Source of the DNA: CAYTPE01 sp964439885
Lineage (GTDB): Bacteria > Patescibacteriota > Patescibacteriia > Magasanikbacterales > GWA2-37-8
Direction: 5' to 3'
DNA: 64,000 nt
Assembly: GCA_964439885.1 (NCBI GenBank)
Contig: CAYTPE010000001.1
Span: 10,363 to 74,362 of the forward strand
The translations under genes and the position numbers were made by a program. Positions 25,266-32,795 of the stretch are shown piece after piece. The notes beneath the pieces were generated by a model. It was not told where the DNA came from and did no database searches. It was given only the letters and a program-made list of their open reading frames with translations. The stretch's first letter is position 1. Every line of letters begins with the position of its first letter.

Positions 25266-26083
25266 TGCGTATGCTACAAGCGAAACAACCTCGTATTGGA
25301 TTGGCTCTTGGAAGCGGTGGTTCACGCGGCTTGGCACATGTGGGAGTTATCAAGGTCCTCAGTGACGCGGGGTATCGCATCAGCGCTATTGCCGGTTCGA
25401 GCGCGGGAGCGCTGGCAGGAGCTTTATACGCGCGCGACACCGACATTGAACGCCTTGAAAAAGCCATGACCTCTACCACGTGGAAGGATGTGATGAAGGT
25501 GCTTTTTGATTTTTCGCTGCGCGGTGGAGTGGTAAAAGGCAGACGATTGGCCGAATTCGTAAAGCACGAGCTCGGCTCACGATCGTTTTCTGACCTCGTA
25601 GTACCATTTGCGGCTGTGGCAACTGAGCTTAAGACTGGCCGTAAGACTATTTTTACCGATGGAAAAGTAGGTACGGCTGTGATGGCCAGTATGGCCGTCC
25701 CGTTTGTGTTTCCACCTGTTACTATTGGACGCACGCTCTATGTGGATGGCGGTGTGGTGGAACCAGTGCCGGTACAAGCAGTACGCATGCTGGGTTGTGA
25801 TGTTGTTATTGCCGTTAATCTGGATGGCAAGGAACTTGTTCGCTTTACCGGCTCGACCTCCAAGCCGTTTGACGTGATGAATCAAACACTCAATATTTTT
25901 CGTCATAACGTCGCGCGTTTGAATGTGATGCACGCGGATGTGGTGCTCGAGCCAAATACCGGTGTCAAAGGTATTATTGGTTGGGAAGGATTTTTGAACG
26001 GTCAACGCATCGTGAGAAGTGGTGAACGTGCGATGCGCGCAGCGCTACCCGAACTCAAACGCATACTTGAAAATTGGCAATAA
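25265..26083 (+). CDS. Patatin-like phospholipase/lipid acyl hydrolase
   Basis: This 272-residue protein has the RssA/YchK-type patatin core: an oxyanion loop LGSGGSRGLAHVG near residue 15, the nucleophile elbow GSSAG with Ser46, and the catalytic aspartate in YVDGGVVEPVP near residue 165. All parts of the Ser-Asp dyad are present. There is no signal peptide, so it should be cytoplasmic or membrane-peripheral and act on phospholipid or other acyl esters. It is translationally coupled to the DUF475 gene. Confidence 0.92.
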   Translation: MRMLQAKQPRIGLALGSGGSRGLAHVGVIKVLSDAGYRISAIAGSSAGALAGALYARDTDIERLEKAMTSTTWKDVMKVLFDFSLRGGVVKGRRLAEFVKHELGSRSFSDLVVPFAAVATELKTGRKTIFTDGKVGTAVMASMAVPFVFPPVTIGRTLYVDGGVVEPVPVQAVRMLGCDVVIAVNLDGKELVRFTGSTSKPFDVMNQTLNIFRHNVARLNVMHADVVLEPNTGVKGIIGWEGFLNGQRIVRSGERAMRAALPELKRILENWQ

Positions 26084-26112
26084 AAAAACAGCCCACGCAG
26101 GCTGTTTTTTTT
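26083..26112. terminator. Bidirectional intrinsic terminator
   Basis: AAAAACAGCC and GGCTGTTTTT arms around a six-base loop. It ends the patatin transcript and, from the other side, the minus-strand alanine-rich gene. Confidence 0.9.
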
Positions 26113-26120
26113 GAACGACT

Positions 26121-26693
26121 TTAGTGTTGTACCGGAACCACAGGAGCGGTAGCTGATTTATTTGCGCTCAGAGTCGCGTCGCGTGTTGCTTTGGCGGCGG
26201 CCACTGCAGCATCATATACCTTTTTGGCAGCAACCTTCGCGTCACTGAACGTTTTTTGAGCGGCTTCTTTTGCTGATTGATATGCTGTGCGAGCCGCAGT
26301 TTTTTGATCAGTGGTAGAAGCTGCTTTCATGCTTGTTTCGAAAGTGGCGCGCGTCGATTTGAGAGCGGCGAGGTAGGTTTCACGCGCGGTTTTAACGCTG
26401 GCCTCGCGAGTTTGTGCGGCTGCTTTTACGGCTTCACGATAGGCTTTGCGAGCAGCTTCATTGGCCTGGATTTTGGCTTTGGCAGCAGCTATTTTTGCCT
26501 GGCGAGCTTCTTCGGCAGCCTTACGATCGGCAGCTAATTTTTCTTTTGCAGCCTTTACCGCTTCGCGGTCGGTCTGCACGGTGGTTTTGGTGGTGGCAGT
26601 TTTCTCGGGAGAGGTGTTGGTTTCTGCAAAAGCAGGAGCCAGCACACTGAGCGCCATTACTGCAGAAACGGCCAAGGTAACAAATTTTTTCAT
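26121..26693 (-). CDS. Secreted alanine/lysine-rich coiled-coil protein
   Basis: The start is placed at the ATG at 26693, which begins a textbook signal peptide (MKKFVTLAVSAVMALSVLAPAFAE). The mature part, about 165 residues, is dominated by Ala, Lys, Thr and Glu in heptad-like patterns such as KAAKEKLAADRKAAEEAR and KVAAKKVYDAAVAAAKAT. It is probably one long helix or coiled coil outside the membrane. I recognise no catalytic domain. Low-complexity composition makes homology hard to judge. It may act as a spacer or scaffold in the envelope. Confidence 0.8.
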   Translation of the reverse strand: MKKFVTLAVSAVMALSVLAPAFAETNTSPEKTATTKTTVQTDREAVKAAKEKLAADRKAAEEARQAKIAAAKAKIQANEAARKAYREAVKAAAQTREASVKTARETYLAALKSTRATFETSMKAASTTDQKTAARTAYQSAKEAAQKTFSDAKVAAKKVYDAAVAAAKATRDATLSANKSATAPVVPVQH

Positions 26694-26738
26694 AGTGTAA
26701 AAAATTAAGATGTGTATATACTTCGACCTTTGGCGATT

Positions 26739-26768
26739 GATATAGTAAGTATACCCATGTACTGTCAA
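26739..26768 (-). promoter_or_regulatory. Promoter for the alanine-rich protein gene
   Basis: On the minus strand: TTGACA, 18 bases, then TATATC, with alternative -10 positions (CTATAT) close by. It lies just inside the intergenic gap after the fusion gene at 26797. Confidence 0.55.
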
Positions 26769-26796
26769 AAAGTTACAGTGGGTTATTGTATTTATT

Positions 26797-29196
26797 TTAA
26801 AAACTGCGGCCAATAAAATCGACGACATTTTTCCCTACGGTCTCTATACTCTCTGAACTACATTGATCAATCGTATCACGCGGTGTATCGAGAAAGGAGT
26901 ATGAGCCATTGATAAGCAAAATGCTCGGAATACCGGCAGTGGTAAGCGTGGTGTGGTCATCGAAAATTTCTCCGGCGGCGCGACCAGAAAAAATATGAGG
27001 GAACTCGGAATTTGCATACTTGGAAAAAGCGCTGGCGAGCGTAACCGCTCCGCCTGAACGCGGATCCTCGATGTTAACTCGATCATTTTTTCCGCACACT
27101 ACGTCGAGCACGATGCCAAAGCTTGGCAGCACGGTTGAATAGTACTCGCTCAGGTGCCTGGAAAAATACTGCGAGCCAAGCGGCTGCCACAATGCCCACG
27201 AGCTGGTTGGCAAACTGGCAATTTCATCGCCTTCTTCGCCGTCAAAGAAAACAAGATCGATTCCATAGGGAGGGGTGGTAGGGTGAGTACTCAAGTAGCG
27301 CGCAATTTCGAGCAGCATGGCCACACCGGAAGCCGAGTTATTGGCGCCCGGTGGAGAAACGAGATAGTTGCGTTTGTCGAATTTGGCGTACCGCATACTG
27401 TCGTAGTGCGTGGCAAGCATGATTCGGCTGGTATTCGTAGGGTTCAAACGACCAATGATATTTTGTAAATGAAATACATACCCTTGCGCGTCAGTGTAAT
27501 CAAACTGTTGCACAGACGTTGATACGCCCAAAGCGCGCAGCTCGGTGACAATAAATTTTTGTTCCTCGGCATGCCCAGGAGCGCTGAGATAGCGTGGCCC
27601 AAAACTGAGTTGCTTTTTTATGATACCAAGCATTTCGTTTCCTTCAATTGTGTCGTGCTCCGTGAGTTCGTCCTCTGTTAAAAGTGGCGACAAAAAATAT
27701 TCTACGGGCGCGTAGTTGTCGGTAAAAAGCGGGGTGGCGCTCAAATCAAATCTATCTGGATCGATGCGATGAGCGCTGAGGCCAGCAATGAGTGGGTCCG
27801 TGCTCTGTAGTACGGTTGGCGCGGAAAAGTTAATGGTCGACGTGCTGTTATAGCCTACAAAAATAATATTCTGTGCGCGGGTAGAAGTGGGTGAATCGAC
27901 AGCAAAAAAATAACTGTTTGGAAAAACAGAACGAAATGTCTTGATCTCCGACATGAGAAAAGAGGGGTCGCTGCGCGACAGGCTGCCAATAAGATTGGCC
28001 ATGAAAATGCCTCCAGGAGCAAGCTTTTGTTTGGCAGCGGCAAAAAATTCTTGAGTGGTAAAGTGAGTCGGGATTGAATAGAGTGAATAGTAAACATCAC
28101 TAAAAATGATATCGTACCGATGGGGAGTATCGTGCACAAAACGGCGACCATCTACCACAAAATTGGTGAGCCGGGGAGTGCTGGGAACGGCAAAATATTT
28201 TTTTGACAGGTCGAACAAACGTGGCTCAATTTCGGTAACATCAACGGTGGATGATGGAATTTTTTCCAGCACTGCTTTGGGAATAGAATACGCGCCGCCA
28301 CCGAGCGCAAGCACGCGTGTGGCGTGGGGAGTAAAGAGGCGATAGAGCGAAATGTACTTTGTATAATCAAAAGCGAGCTCAGGATTATCCAAAAACATTG
28401 CTCCAGAGTTACTACGATCTTGCAGCAGAAAACGCGCAGGGCGACCGCGATAGGTGGTATCGTAAATAGTCAATTTTTCGTACACACCATCGTGGCTATA
28501 CACGGTGCCGGCGTTGCCTAGTAGCGACAAAAAATGTAAGCCTACTGTAACAGCGACTACAAGACCAAGTTTAACAAATGTTTTTTTTTGAGCGCGCAAG
28601 CGAATAAGATTCGCGCCTCCCACAACAATAAGCACAGCGGCTACGATTTCCACAATACGATTGACGCCAAGGTGGGGGATAAGCACAAACCCCGCGCTGA
28701 GGCTGCCGGCAATACTACCGGCGGTGGACCAGAAAAAAATATCGCCCGCCACGCTGCCCGCTCCTTTGTGCGGATATTGCAAGGCCTGCAATTTAACGGA
28801 AAATGGCGAGAGCATGCCCAACATAAAACTCGGCAGAAAAAAAAGCAGGAGCGCCATCACGAGTGGGCCGCTCATGAGCGTGAGTGAGTATCCTACAAAG
28901 GGCAGTGCGATAAGTTGGAGTGCGTACATGAGTATCGTGGCCACACCACTGAGCGTTATGAGCCCATAAAAAAAAGTTTCGTTCGGATATCGATCGGCCA
29001 CTCGTCCGCCTACATAATATCCAATGCTTAGAGCGGCAAGCACCACACTAATAATGCTCGAAACCGTAAAAATAGTGTTGCCAAAATAGGGTGACAAAAT
29101 ACGGGTGGCCACCACTTCGATAATAAGCACGCAGGCACCGGTGAGGAAGACCACAAAGGGGAGTAGTATTTTTTTTGCATTGATCATATTAAACAA
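26797..29196 (-). CDS. Membrane transporter-like / spermidine synthase-like / M28 glutaminyl-cyclase-like fusion
   Basis: This 799-residue protein has three parts. Residues 1-215 contain about seven or eight membrane segments of the kind seen in fused MFS/spermidine synthases. Residues 225-480 form a SpeE-like Rossmann domain (VLALGGGAYSIPKAVL, VDVTEIEPRLFDLSKKYF, YDIIFSDVYYS); the motif around the catalytic aspartate is divergent. Residues 505-799 are an M28 peptidase/glutaminyl-cyclase-like domain (LATHYDS, FFDGEEGDE, SQYFSRHLSEYY, DDHTTLTTAGIPS). In that domain the bridging metal ligand, normally an Asp in GA-x-D, is Asn in GANNSASG, so metal binding may be altered. The cyclase-like domain probably lies outside the cytoplasm only if the topology has an odd number of segments, which needs checking. 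Confidence 0.85.
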   Translation of the reverse strand: MFNMINAKKILLPFVVFLTGACVLIIEVVATRILSPYFGNTIFTVSSIISVVLAALSIGYYVGGRVADRYPNETFFYGLITLSGVATILMYALQLIALPFVGYSLTLMSGPLVMALLLFFLPSFMLGMLSPFSVKLQALQYPHKGAGSVAGDIFFWSTAGSIAGSLSAGFVLIPHLGVNRIVEIVAAVLIVVGGANLIRLRAQKKTFVKLGLVVAVTVGLHFLSLLGNAGTVYSHDGVYEKLTIYDTTYRGRPARFLLQDRSNSGAMFLDNPELAFDYTKYISLYRLFTPHATRVLALGGGAYSIPKAVLEKIPSSTVDVTEIEPRLFDLSKKYFAVPSTPRLTNFVVDGRRFVHDTPHRYDIIFSDVYYSLYSIPTHFTTQEFFAAAKQKLAPGGIFMANLIGSLSRSDPSFLMSEIKTFRSVFPNSYFFAVDSPTSTRAQNIIFVGYNSTSTINFSAPTVLQSTDPLIAGLSAHRIDPDRFDLSATPLFTDNYAPVEYFLSPLLTEDELTEHDTIEGNEMLGIIKKQLSFGPRYLSAPGHAEEQKFIVTELRALGVSTSVQQFDYTDAQGYVFHLQNIIGRLNPTNTSRIMLATHYDSMRYAKFDKRNYLVSPPGANNSASGVAMLLEIARYLSTHPTTPPYGIDLVFFDGEEGDEIASLPTSSWALWQPLGSQYFSRHLSEYYSTVLPSFGIVLDVVCGKNDRVNIEDPRSGGAVTLASAFSKYANSEFPHIFSGRAAGEIFDDHTTLTTAGIPSILLINGSYSFLDTPRDTIDQCSSESIETVGKNVVDFIGRSF

Positions 29197-29221
29197 CCAA
29201 CAGTGAACGGTCTATTTTTTT

Positions 29222-29288
29222 GTCATTCCCGCCGGAGCGGGAATCTCGGGTATATAACGAAGTGGATTCCCGTTTGCACGGGAATGAC
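29222..29288. repeat. Intergenic palindromic repeat, same family as 20428-20502
   Basis: The 67-bp element is bounded by GTCAT and ATGAC, with hairpins ATTCCCGC/GCGGGAAT and ATTCCCGT/ACGGGAAT. The final 29 bases are identical to the copy inside the glycosyltransferase gene. Confidence 0.88.
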
Positions 29289-29354
29289 AGACGGTAAATC
29301 GGGTGCTATATTCTAATTGTAAACAGTATAGCATGGGGTGTCTATAAAGGAAAT

Positions 29355-29383
29355 AAAAAACACAGCTTACGTCTGTGTTTTTT
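29355..29383 (-). terminator. Terminator downstream of the proline tRNA pair
   Basis: Read on the minus strand, an ACACAG/CTGTGT hairpin is followed by T6, six bases after the tRNA-Pro(GGG) end. Confidence 0.8.
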
Positions 29384-29388
29384 ATGTG

Positions 29389-29462
29389 TCGGGCTGACAC
29401 GACTTGAACGTGCGACCTCATGCACCCCATGCATGCGCTCTAGCCAACTGAGCTACAGCCCG
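29389..29462 (-). tRNA. tRNA-Pro (anticodon GGG)
   Basis: A full cloverleaf on the minus strand: acceptor CGGGCTG/CAGCCCG, D arm GCTC/GAGC, anticodon stem CATGC/GCATG with loop ATGGGGT, T arm with TTCAAGT. The discriminator is A and the CCA end is not encoded, so the CCA-adding enzyme at 30959 is needed. Confidence 0.95.
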
Positions 29463-29555
29463 GTGCTTCGTTTGCCTGTGGCGAACTACGCACCGTAAAC
29501 TTTTACAAAACTGAAAGTTCACTGGGCGTAATTACAACAGAGTCGAAGTGAAGAC

Positions 29556-29632
29556 TGGTCGGGATACCGGGATTTGAACCCGGAATCTCGTCGTCCCGAA
29601 CGACGCGCCTTAGCCAATTAGGCCATATCCCG
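29556..29632 (-). tRNA. tRNA-Pro (anticodon CGG)
   Basis: Cloverleaf on the minus strand: acceptor CGGGATA/TATCCCG, anticodon stem CGTCG/CGACG with loop TTCGGGA, T loop TTCAAAT. Here ACCA follows the acceptor stem in the DNA, unlike the other tRNAs of the window. It lies upstream of tRNA-Pro(GGG) and probably shares a transcript with it. Confidence 0.95.
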
Positions 29633-29645
29633 TTTGAATATCCAG

Positions 29646-29674
29646 AGCATATCACACTTGGCTTTGCTTTTCAA
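29646..29674 (-). promoter_or_regulatory. Promoter for the proline tRNAs
   Basis: On the minus strand: TTGAAA, 17 bases, TATGCT, with the start expected about 8 bases before the first tRNA. A TACAAT box at 29692-29697 facing right could serve pilT. Confidence 0.65.
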
Positions 29675-29722
29675 GGACATGCGGAGTGTGCTACAATTGC
29701 CTCATTCATTTCTCACAATTCT

Positions 29723-30757
29723 ATGATTACTCTCAAAAACTATTTTAAAGAAGCTATTAAACAAGACGCGTCCGACCTGCATTTGGTAGGTGATGAAAAG
29801 CCACTCATCAGAATTGAGGGCGAACTCAAAGAGCTTGAAGATAAACCACTGGCGAACAAAGAGCTTGAAACAGCTTTGTTTGGCTTGATTGATAAAGACC
29901 AGCAAGCTCGCTATGAAGAAGAAAAAGAGCTTGATTTTGGCTATGAACTCGACGGCGTTCGCTTTCGCGTGAATCTGCACCAAGAAAGCGGCCGCATTGG
30001 CATGGCAGCGCGCCTGATTCCGGCCGAGATCCCGGCTTCCACCGACTTGCATTTTGAACCACAGTTACTGGAGTTGCCAAAATTGCTCGATGGCCTCATT
30101 CTCGTCACCGGCCCCACTGGCAACGGTAAATCCACCACCATCGCGAGCATGATCGAAGAAATAAATAAAACACGCAAAGCGCACATTGTAACCGTGGAAG
30201 ATCCAATCGAATTTGTTTTCAAAGATAAAATGAGCCTGGTGGAGCAGCGTGAAGTAGGCACCGACACGAAATCGTTTGCCACCGCGCTCAAATACGTGCT
30301 CCGCCAGGATCCAAACGTCATCTTCGTTGGCGAAATGCGCGACCCCGAAACCATCGCCACGGTGCTCACTGCCGCCGAAACTGGTCACCTCGTATTTTCT
30401 ACACTCCACACCAGTAGTGCCGCTGAAGCAATTGAGCGTATCGTGGATGTATTTGAAGGTAGCAAGCAGAAACAAGTACTGATTCAGCTTTCGGCAGTGC
30501 TACGCGCCGTGATTTCGCAGCAGCTCGTACCGGCCAAAGACGGTGGTCGCGTACCAGCTCGTGAGATACTCATGAATACTCCAGCCGTTGCCAATTTGAT
30601 TCGTGAGAACAATATCGCGCAAATTAAATCCACCATTCAAACAAGTAGCAAAGACGGTATGATCAGTTTGGAAAATTCACTCAAGCAGCTGGTAAAAGAA
30701 GGGTGGATTACCGAAGAGGTGGCAGAGAATAGGATGGGGACGCGGAAGAAGATTTAG
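29723..30757 (+). CDS. pilT: Type IV pilus retraction ATPase
   Basis: The 344-residue protein is a PilT-type secretion ATPase. It has an N-terminal domain with ASDLHLVGDEKP, Walker A GPTGNGKST at about residues 130-138, an Asp box VEDPIEFVF, Walker B VIFVGEMRDPETI and the His box HLVFSTLHTSSAAEA. PilT hexamers depolymerise type IV pili for twitching or DNA uptake, a system widely kept in CPR bacteria. The AIRNLIRE element (here VANLIRENN) is also recognisable. No other pilus gene is adjacent in this window. Confidence 0.94.
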   Translation: MITLKNYFKEAIKQDASDLHLVGDEKPLIRIEGELKELEDKPLANKELETALFGLIDKDQQARYEEEKELDFGYELDGVRFRVNLHQESGRIGMAARLIPAEIPASTDLHFEPQLLELPKLLDGLILVTGPTGNGKSTTIASMIEEINKTRKAHIVTVEDPIEFVFKDKMSLVEQREVGTDTKSFATALKYVLRQDPNVIFVGEMRDPETIATVLTAAETGHLVFSTLHTSSAAEAIERIVDVFEGSKQKQVLIQLSAVLRAVISQQLVPAKDGGRVPAREILMNTPAVANLIRENNIAQIKSTIQTSSKDGMISLENSLKQLVKEGWITEEVAENRMGTRKKI

Positions 30758-30837
30758 TCGGTTTTGGAGACATAGCCACGCCCCACCCTGGGGCTGGTTT
30801 TATTTTGGTTTTGTGTTATACTCTTTGAAAATGTCAA

Positions 30838-30954
30838 GTATCAAATTTCTAATGCCAAATAAAAAGCACATTATCCAATTTTCAATACAATATATTTGAT
30901 ATTTGAGCTTAAAATTTGATTGGAAATTCGTCATTTGTCATTTGACATTTACTG
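30838..30954. repeat. Two-armed micro-repeat spacer
   Basis: The left arm has aaatgtcaagtatcaaattt and ctaatgccaaat. The right arm has atttgatatttgagctt, aaatttgattggaaattcgt and catttgtcatttgacattt, the reverse complements with changes. It fills the pilT-cca gap after a weak GCCCCA/TGGGGC hairpin near 30780-30796. Confidence 0.65.
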
Positions 30955-30958
30955 ATGT

Positions 30959-32476
30959 ATGGACGGGAAAGAGGTATTTGAACTTATAGCCACAATCGCC
31001 AAACATAATAAAACTCCAACATATATCGTCGGTGGTTTTGTGCGTGACGCGCTGCTCGGTCGCGGGCAAAAAAAGGACATTGATTTTGTGGTGGTTGGTT
31101 CCGGCATTGCATTCGCAAAAAAATTTGATGAGGCAATGAAGCAGTCAGGCTCGCTTATTGAGTTTCCCGATTTTGATACGGCGCGGTATGTCATAAATCC
31201 CCGCTTGGGCGGGGAGCCGTCCGCCTTGGCGGCGGACGGGGGGTGGGTTGGTGAGAGCAACGAAACACTTGTTTTGGAATTCGCGGGAGCGCGTACCGAA
31301 AAGTATGACGAGAAATCACGCAAACCAAAAGTGGAGGCAGCTAGTTTGGAAAAAGATTTGGAGAGACGAGATTTTACTGTGAATGCAATGGCAATAGATG
31401 TAACGAAATACGAAAGGTACGAAAATACGAAAGAGATAAGTGATATAGCGATTGATCCATTCAACGGTCGGCAAGACCTTGAAGATAAAATTTTGCGCAC
31501 GCCGCTCGATCCGGATGTTACATTTAGTGACGATCCGCTACGTATGCTTCGCGCAGTGAGGTTCGCGGCTCAGCTTAATTTCAGTATCGAACCAAAAACA
31601 CTCGAAGCCGTTCATCGAAATCGTGAGCGAATGAAAATCATTTCCGGTGAGCGAGTGCAAGAAGAACTTATTAAACTGATGGCGACTCCCGTGCCATCAA
31701 TCGGACTGCAACTTATGTGGACCACAGGGCTCATGGATGTGGTACTCCCCGAAGTGTCGGCCCTGGACGGTGTGGAAGAAATTTTTGGTCACCAACACAA
31801 AAACAATCTCGTACATAGTATCAAAGTAGTCGACAACATCGCCGAGTGGTCCACGAACCCGTGGCTACGCCTCGCCGGGCTTCTCCACGACATTGGCAAA
31901 CCCGGTACCAAGCAATTCCTCCCCAAAATTGGGTGGAGCTTTCACGCGCACGAGCACCTCGGTAAAAAATTGTTTTATAACGTCGCGCGCCGCCTCAAAC
32001 TCTCCAAAGAAAAAACCGATTATATCGCTAAGCTTATCCGCTGGCATCTACAGCCAATCGCGCTCATGGACGAAGGTATTACCGACTCGGCAGTGCGCCG
32101 GCTCATTGTCACAATGGGGGAGGAACTGGAGGATCTGCTCATCCTCGGTAAAGGTGACATTACTACGGGCAACCCGTATAAAAAAGAAAAAAGATTAAAG
32201 AATTACGATCGTTTGCGTTCAACGATTGATGACTTGATTGAGCGAGATAAACTCCGCGCCTTCCAGTCTCCGGTGCGCGGTGATGAGATAATGCAGCTGT
32301 GTGGGCTTAAACCTGGGCCAACGGTGGGTAAAATAAAAGAAGCCATTGAAGAAGCTATTCTCGACGGTAAAATTCCGAACGAGTATGACGCGGCGAAACA
32401 GTATTTCGAAGAGATTAAAGACGAGTATCTGAAAGAAGCAGCGCGATGGGAAAGAGAGGAAAATGGTACGGAGTAA
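30959..32476 (+). CDS. cca: CCA tRNA nucleotidyltransferase with HD domain
   Basis: This 505-residue class II nucleotidyltransferase begins with IVGGFVRDALLGR and the catalytic DIDFVV acidic pair. It has RRDFTVNAMAIDV, the DDPLRMLRAVRFAAQL RNA-binding helix, and a C-terminal HD phosphohydrolase-like domain (LLHDIGKPGTK near residue 307). It builds or repairs the CCA end of tRNAs, needed here because most tRNA genes seen lack CCA. An inserted stretch around residues 80-95 (NPRLGGEPS to ADGGW) is encoded by two strong DNA hairpins (31199-31239) and looks like a palindromic element tolerated in a surface loop. Confidence 0.93.
   Translation: MDGKEVFELIATIAKHNKTPTYIVGGFVRDALLGRGQKKDIDFVVVGSGIAFAKKFDEAMKQSGSLIEFPDFDTARYVINPRLGGEPSALAADGGWVGESNETLVLEFAGARTEKYDEKSRKPKVEAASLEKDLERRDFTVNAMAIDVTKYERYENTKEISDIAIDPFNGRQDLEDKILRTPLDPDVTFSDDPLRMLRAVRFAAQLNFSIEPKTLEAVHRNRERMKIISGERVQEELIKLMATPVPSIGLQLMWTTGLMDVVLPEVSALDGVEEIFGHQHKNNLVHSIKVVDNIAEWSTNPWLRLAGLLHDIGKPGTKQFLPKIGWSFHAHEHLGKKLFYNVARRLKLSKEKTDYIAKLIRWHLQPIALMDEGITDSAVRRLIVTMGEELEDLLILGKGDITTGNPYKKEKRLKNYDRLRSTIDDLIERDKLRAFQSPVRGDEIMQLCGLKPGPTVGKIKEAIEEAILDGKIPNEYDAAKQYFEEIKDEYLKEAARWEREENGTE
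31199..31239. repeat. In-frame double hairpin inside cca
   Basis: CCCCGC-TTGG-GCGGGG (31199-31214) and CCGTCCGCC/GGCGGACGG around TTGGC (31217-31239) lie back to back within the coding sequence. The frame stays open across them. Confidence 0.8.
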
Positions 32477-32520
32477 GCAGTGAATCGTTTACTCCTTATT
32501 CTTTACTCTTTACTCTTTTG
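32477..32520. repeat. Micro-repeat spacer (tttactc words)
   Basis: After the cca stop come tttactccttattc and tttactctttactcttttg, i.e. the 7-base word tttactc repeated. The same word family precedes dnaG. Confidence 0.55.
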
Positions 32521-32546
32521 AAAAAGCATGGTATGATAAGTATGAA
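32518..32546 (+). promoter_or_regulatory. Possible promoter for the AbrB-efflux operon
   Basis: TTGAAA, 17 bases and TATGAA, with an alternative extended -10 (TGGTATGAT) at 32529-32537. The -35 region overlaps the micro-repeat arm. Confidence 0.4.
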
Positions 32547-32568
32547 ATTACATATTTAACTTTTTTCT

Positions 32569-32790
32569 ATGGCGACACGCAAAAAACGCCATGACGAAGC
32601 CCATTTTAGCGGGACGGCCGTGCTCGGTGAACGAGGGCAAGTGGTGATACCCAAAGAAGCCCGTGCCCAGATGGAGCTGAAGCCCGGCGATACGTTTGTG
32701 GTTATGGCTCACAACGGGGCGGTCATATTTTTACCCAAAAAGAAAATGGAGGCGTTTATTAAGCAGATGACTGCGAAATTGCATCTCTAA
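32569..32790 (+). CDS. AbrB/MazE/SpoVT-family DNA-binding protein
   Basis: The 73-residue protein has the swapped-hairpin AbrB core: GERGQVVIPKEARAQMELKPGDTF, followed by VVMAHNGAVIFLP. Proteins of this type are dimeric transcription regulators or antitoxins. No toxin gene follows; instead the HlyD-family gene starts 5 bases later, so it is probably the local regulator of the efflux operon. Confidence 0.9.
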   Translation: MATRKKRHDEAHFSGTAVLGERGQVVIPKEARAQMELKPGDTFVVMAHNGAVIFLPKKKMEAFIKQMTAKLHL

Positions 32791-32795
32791 AAAAT

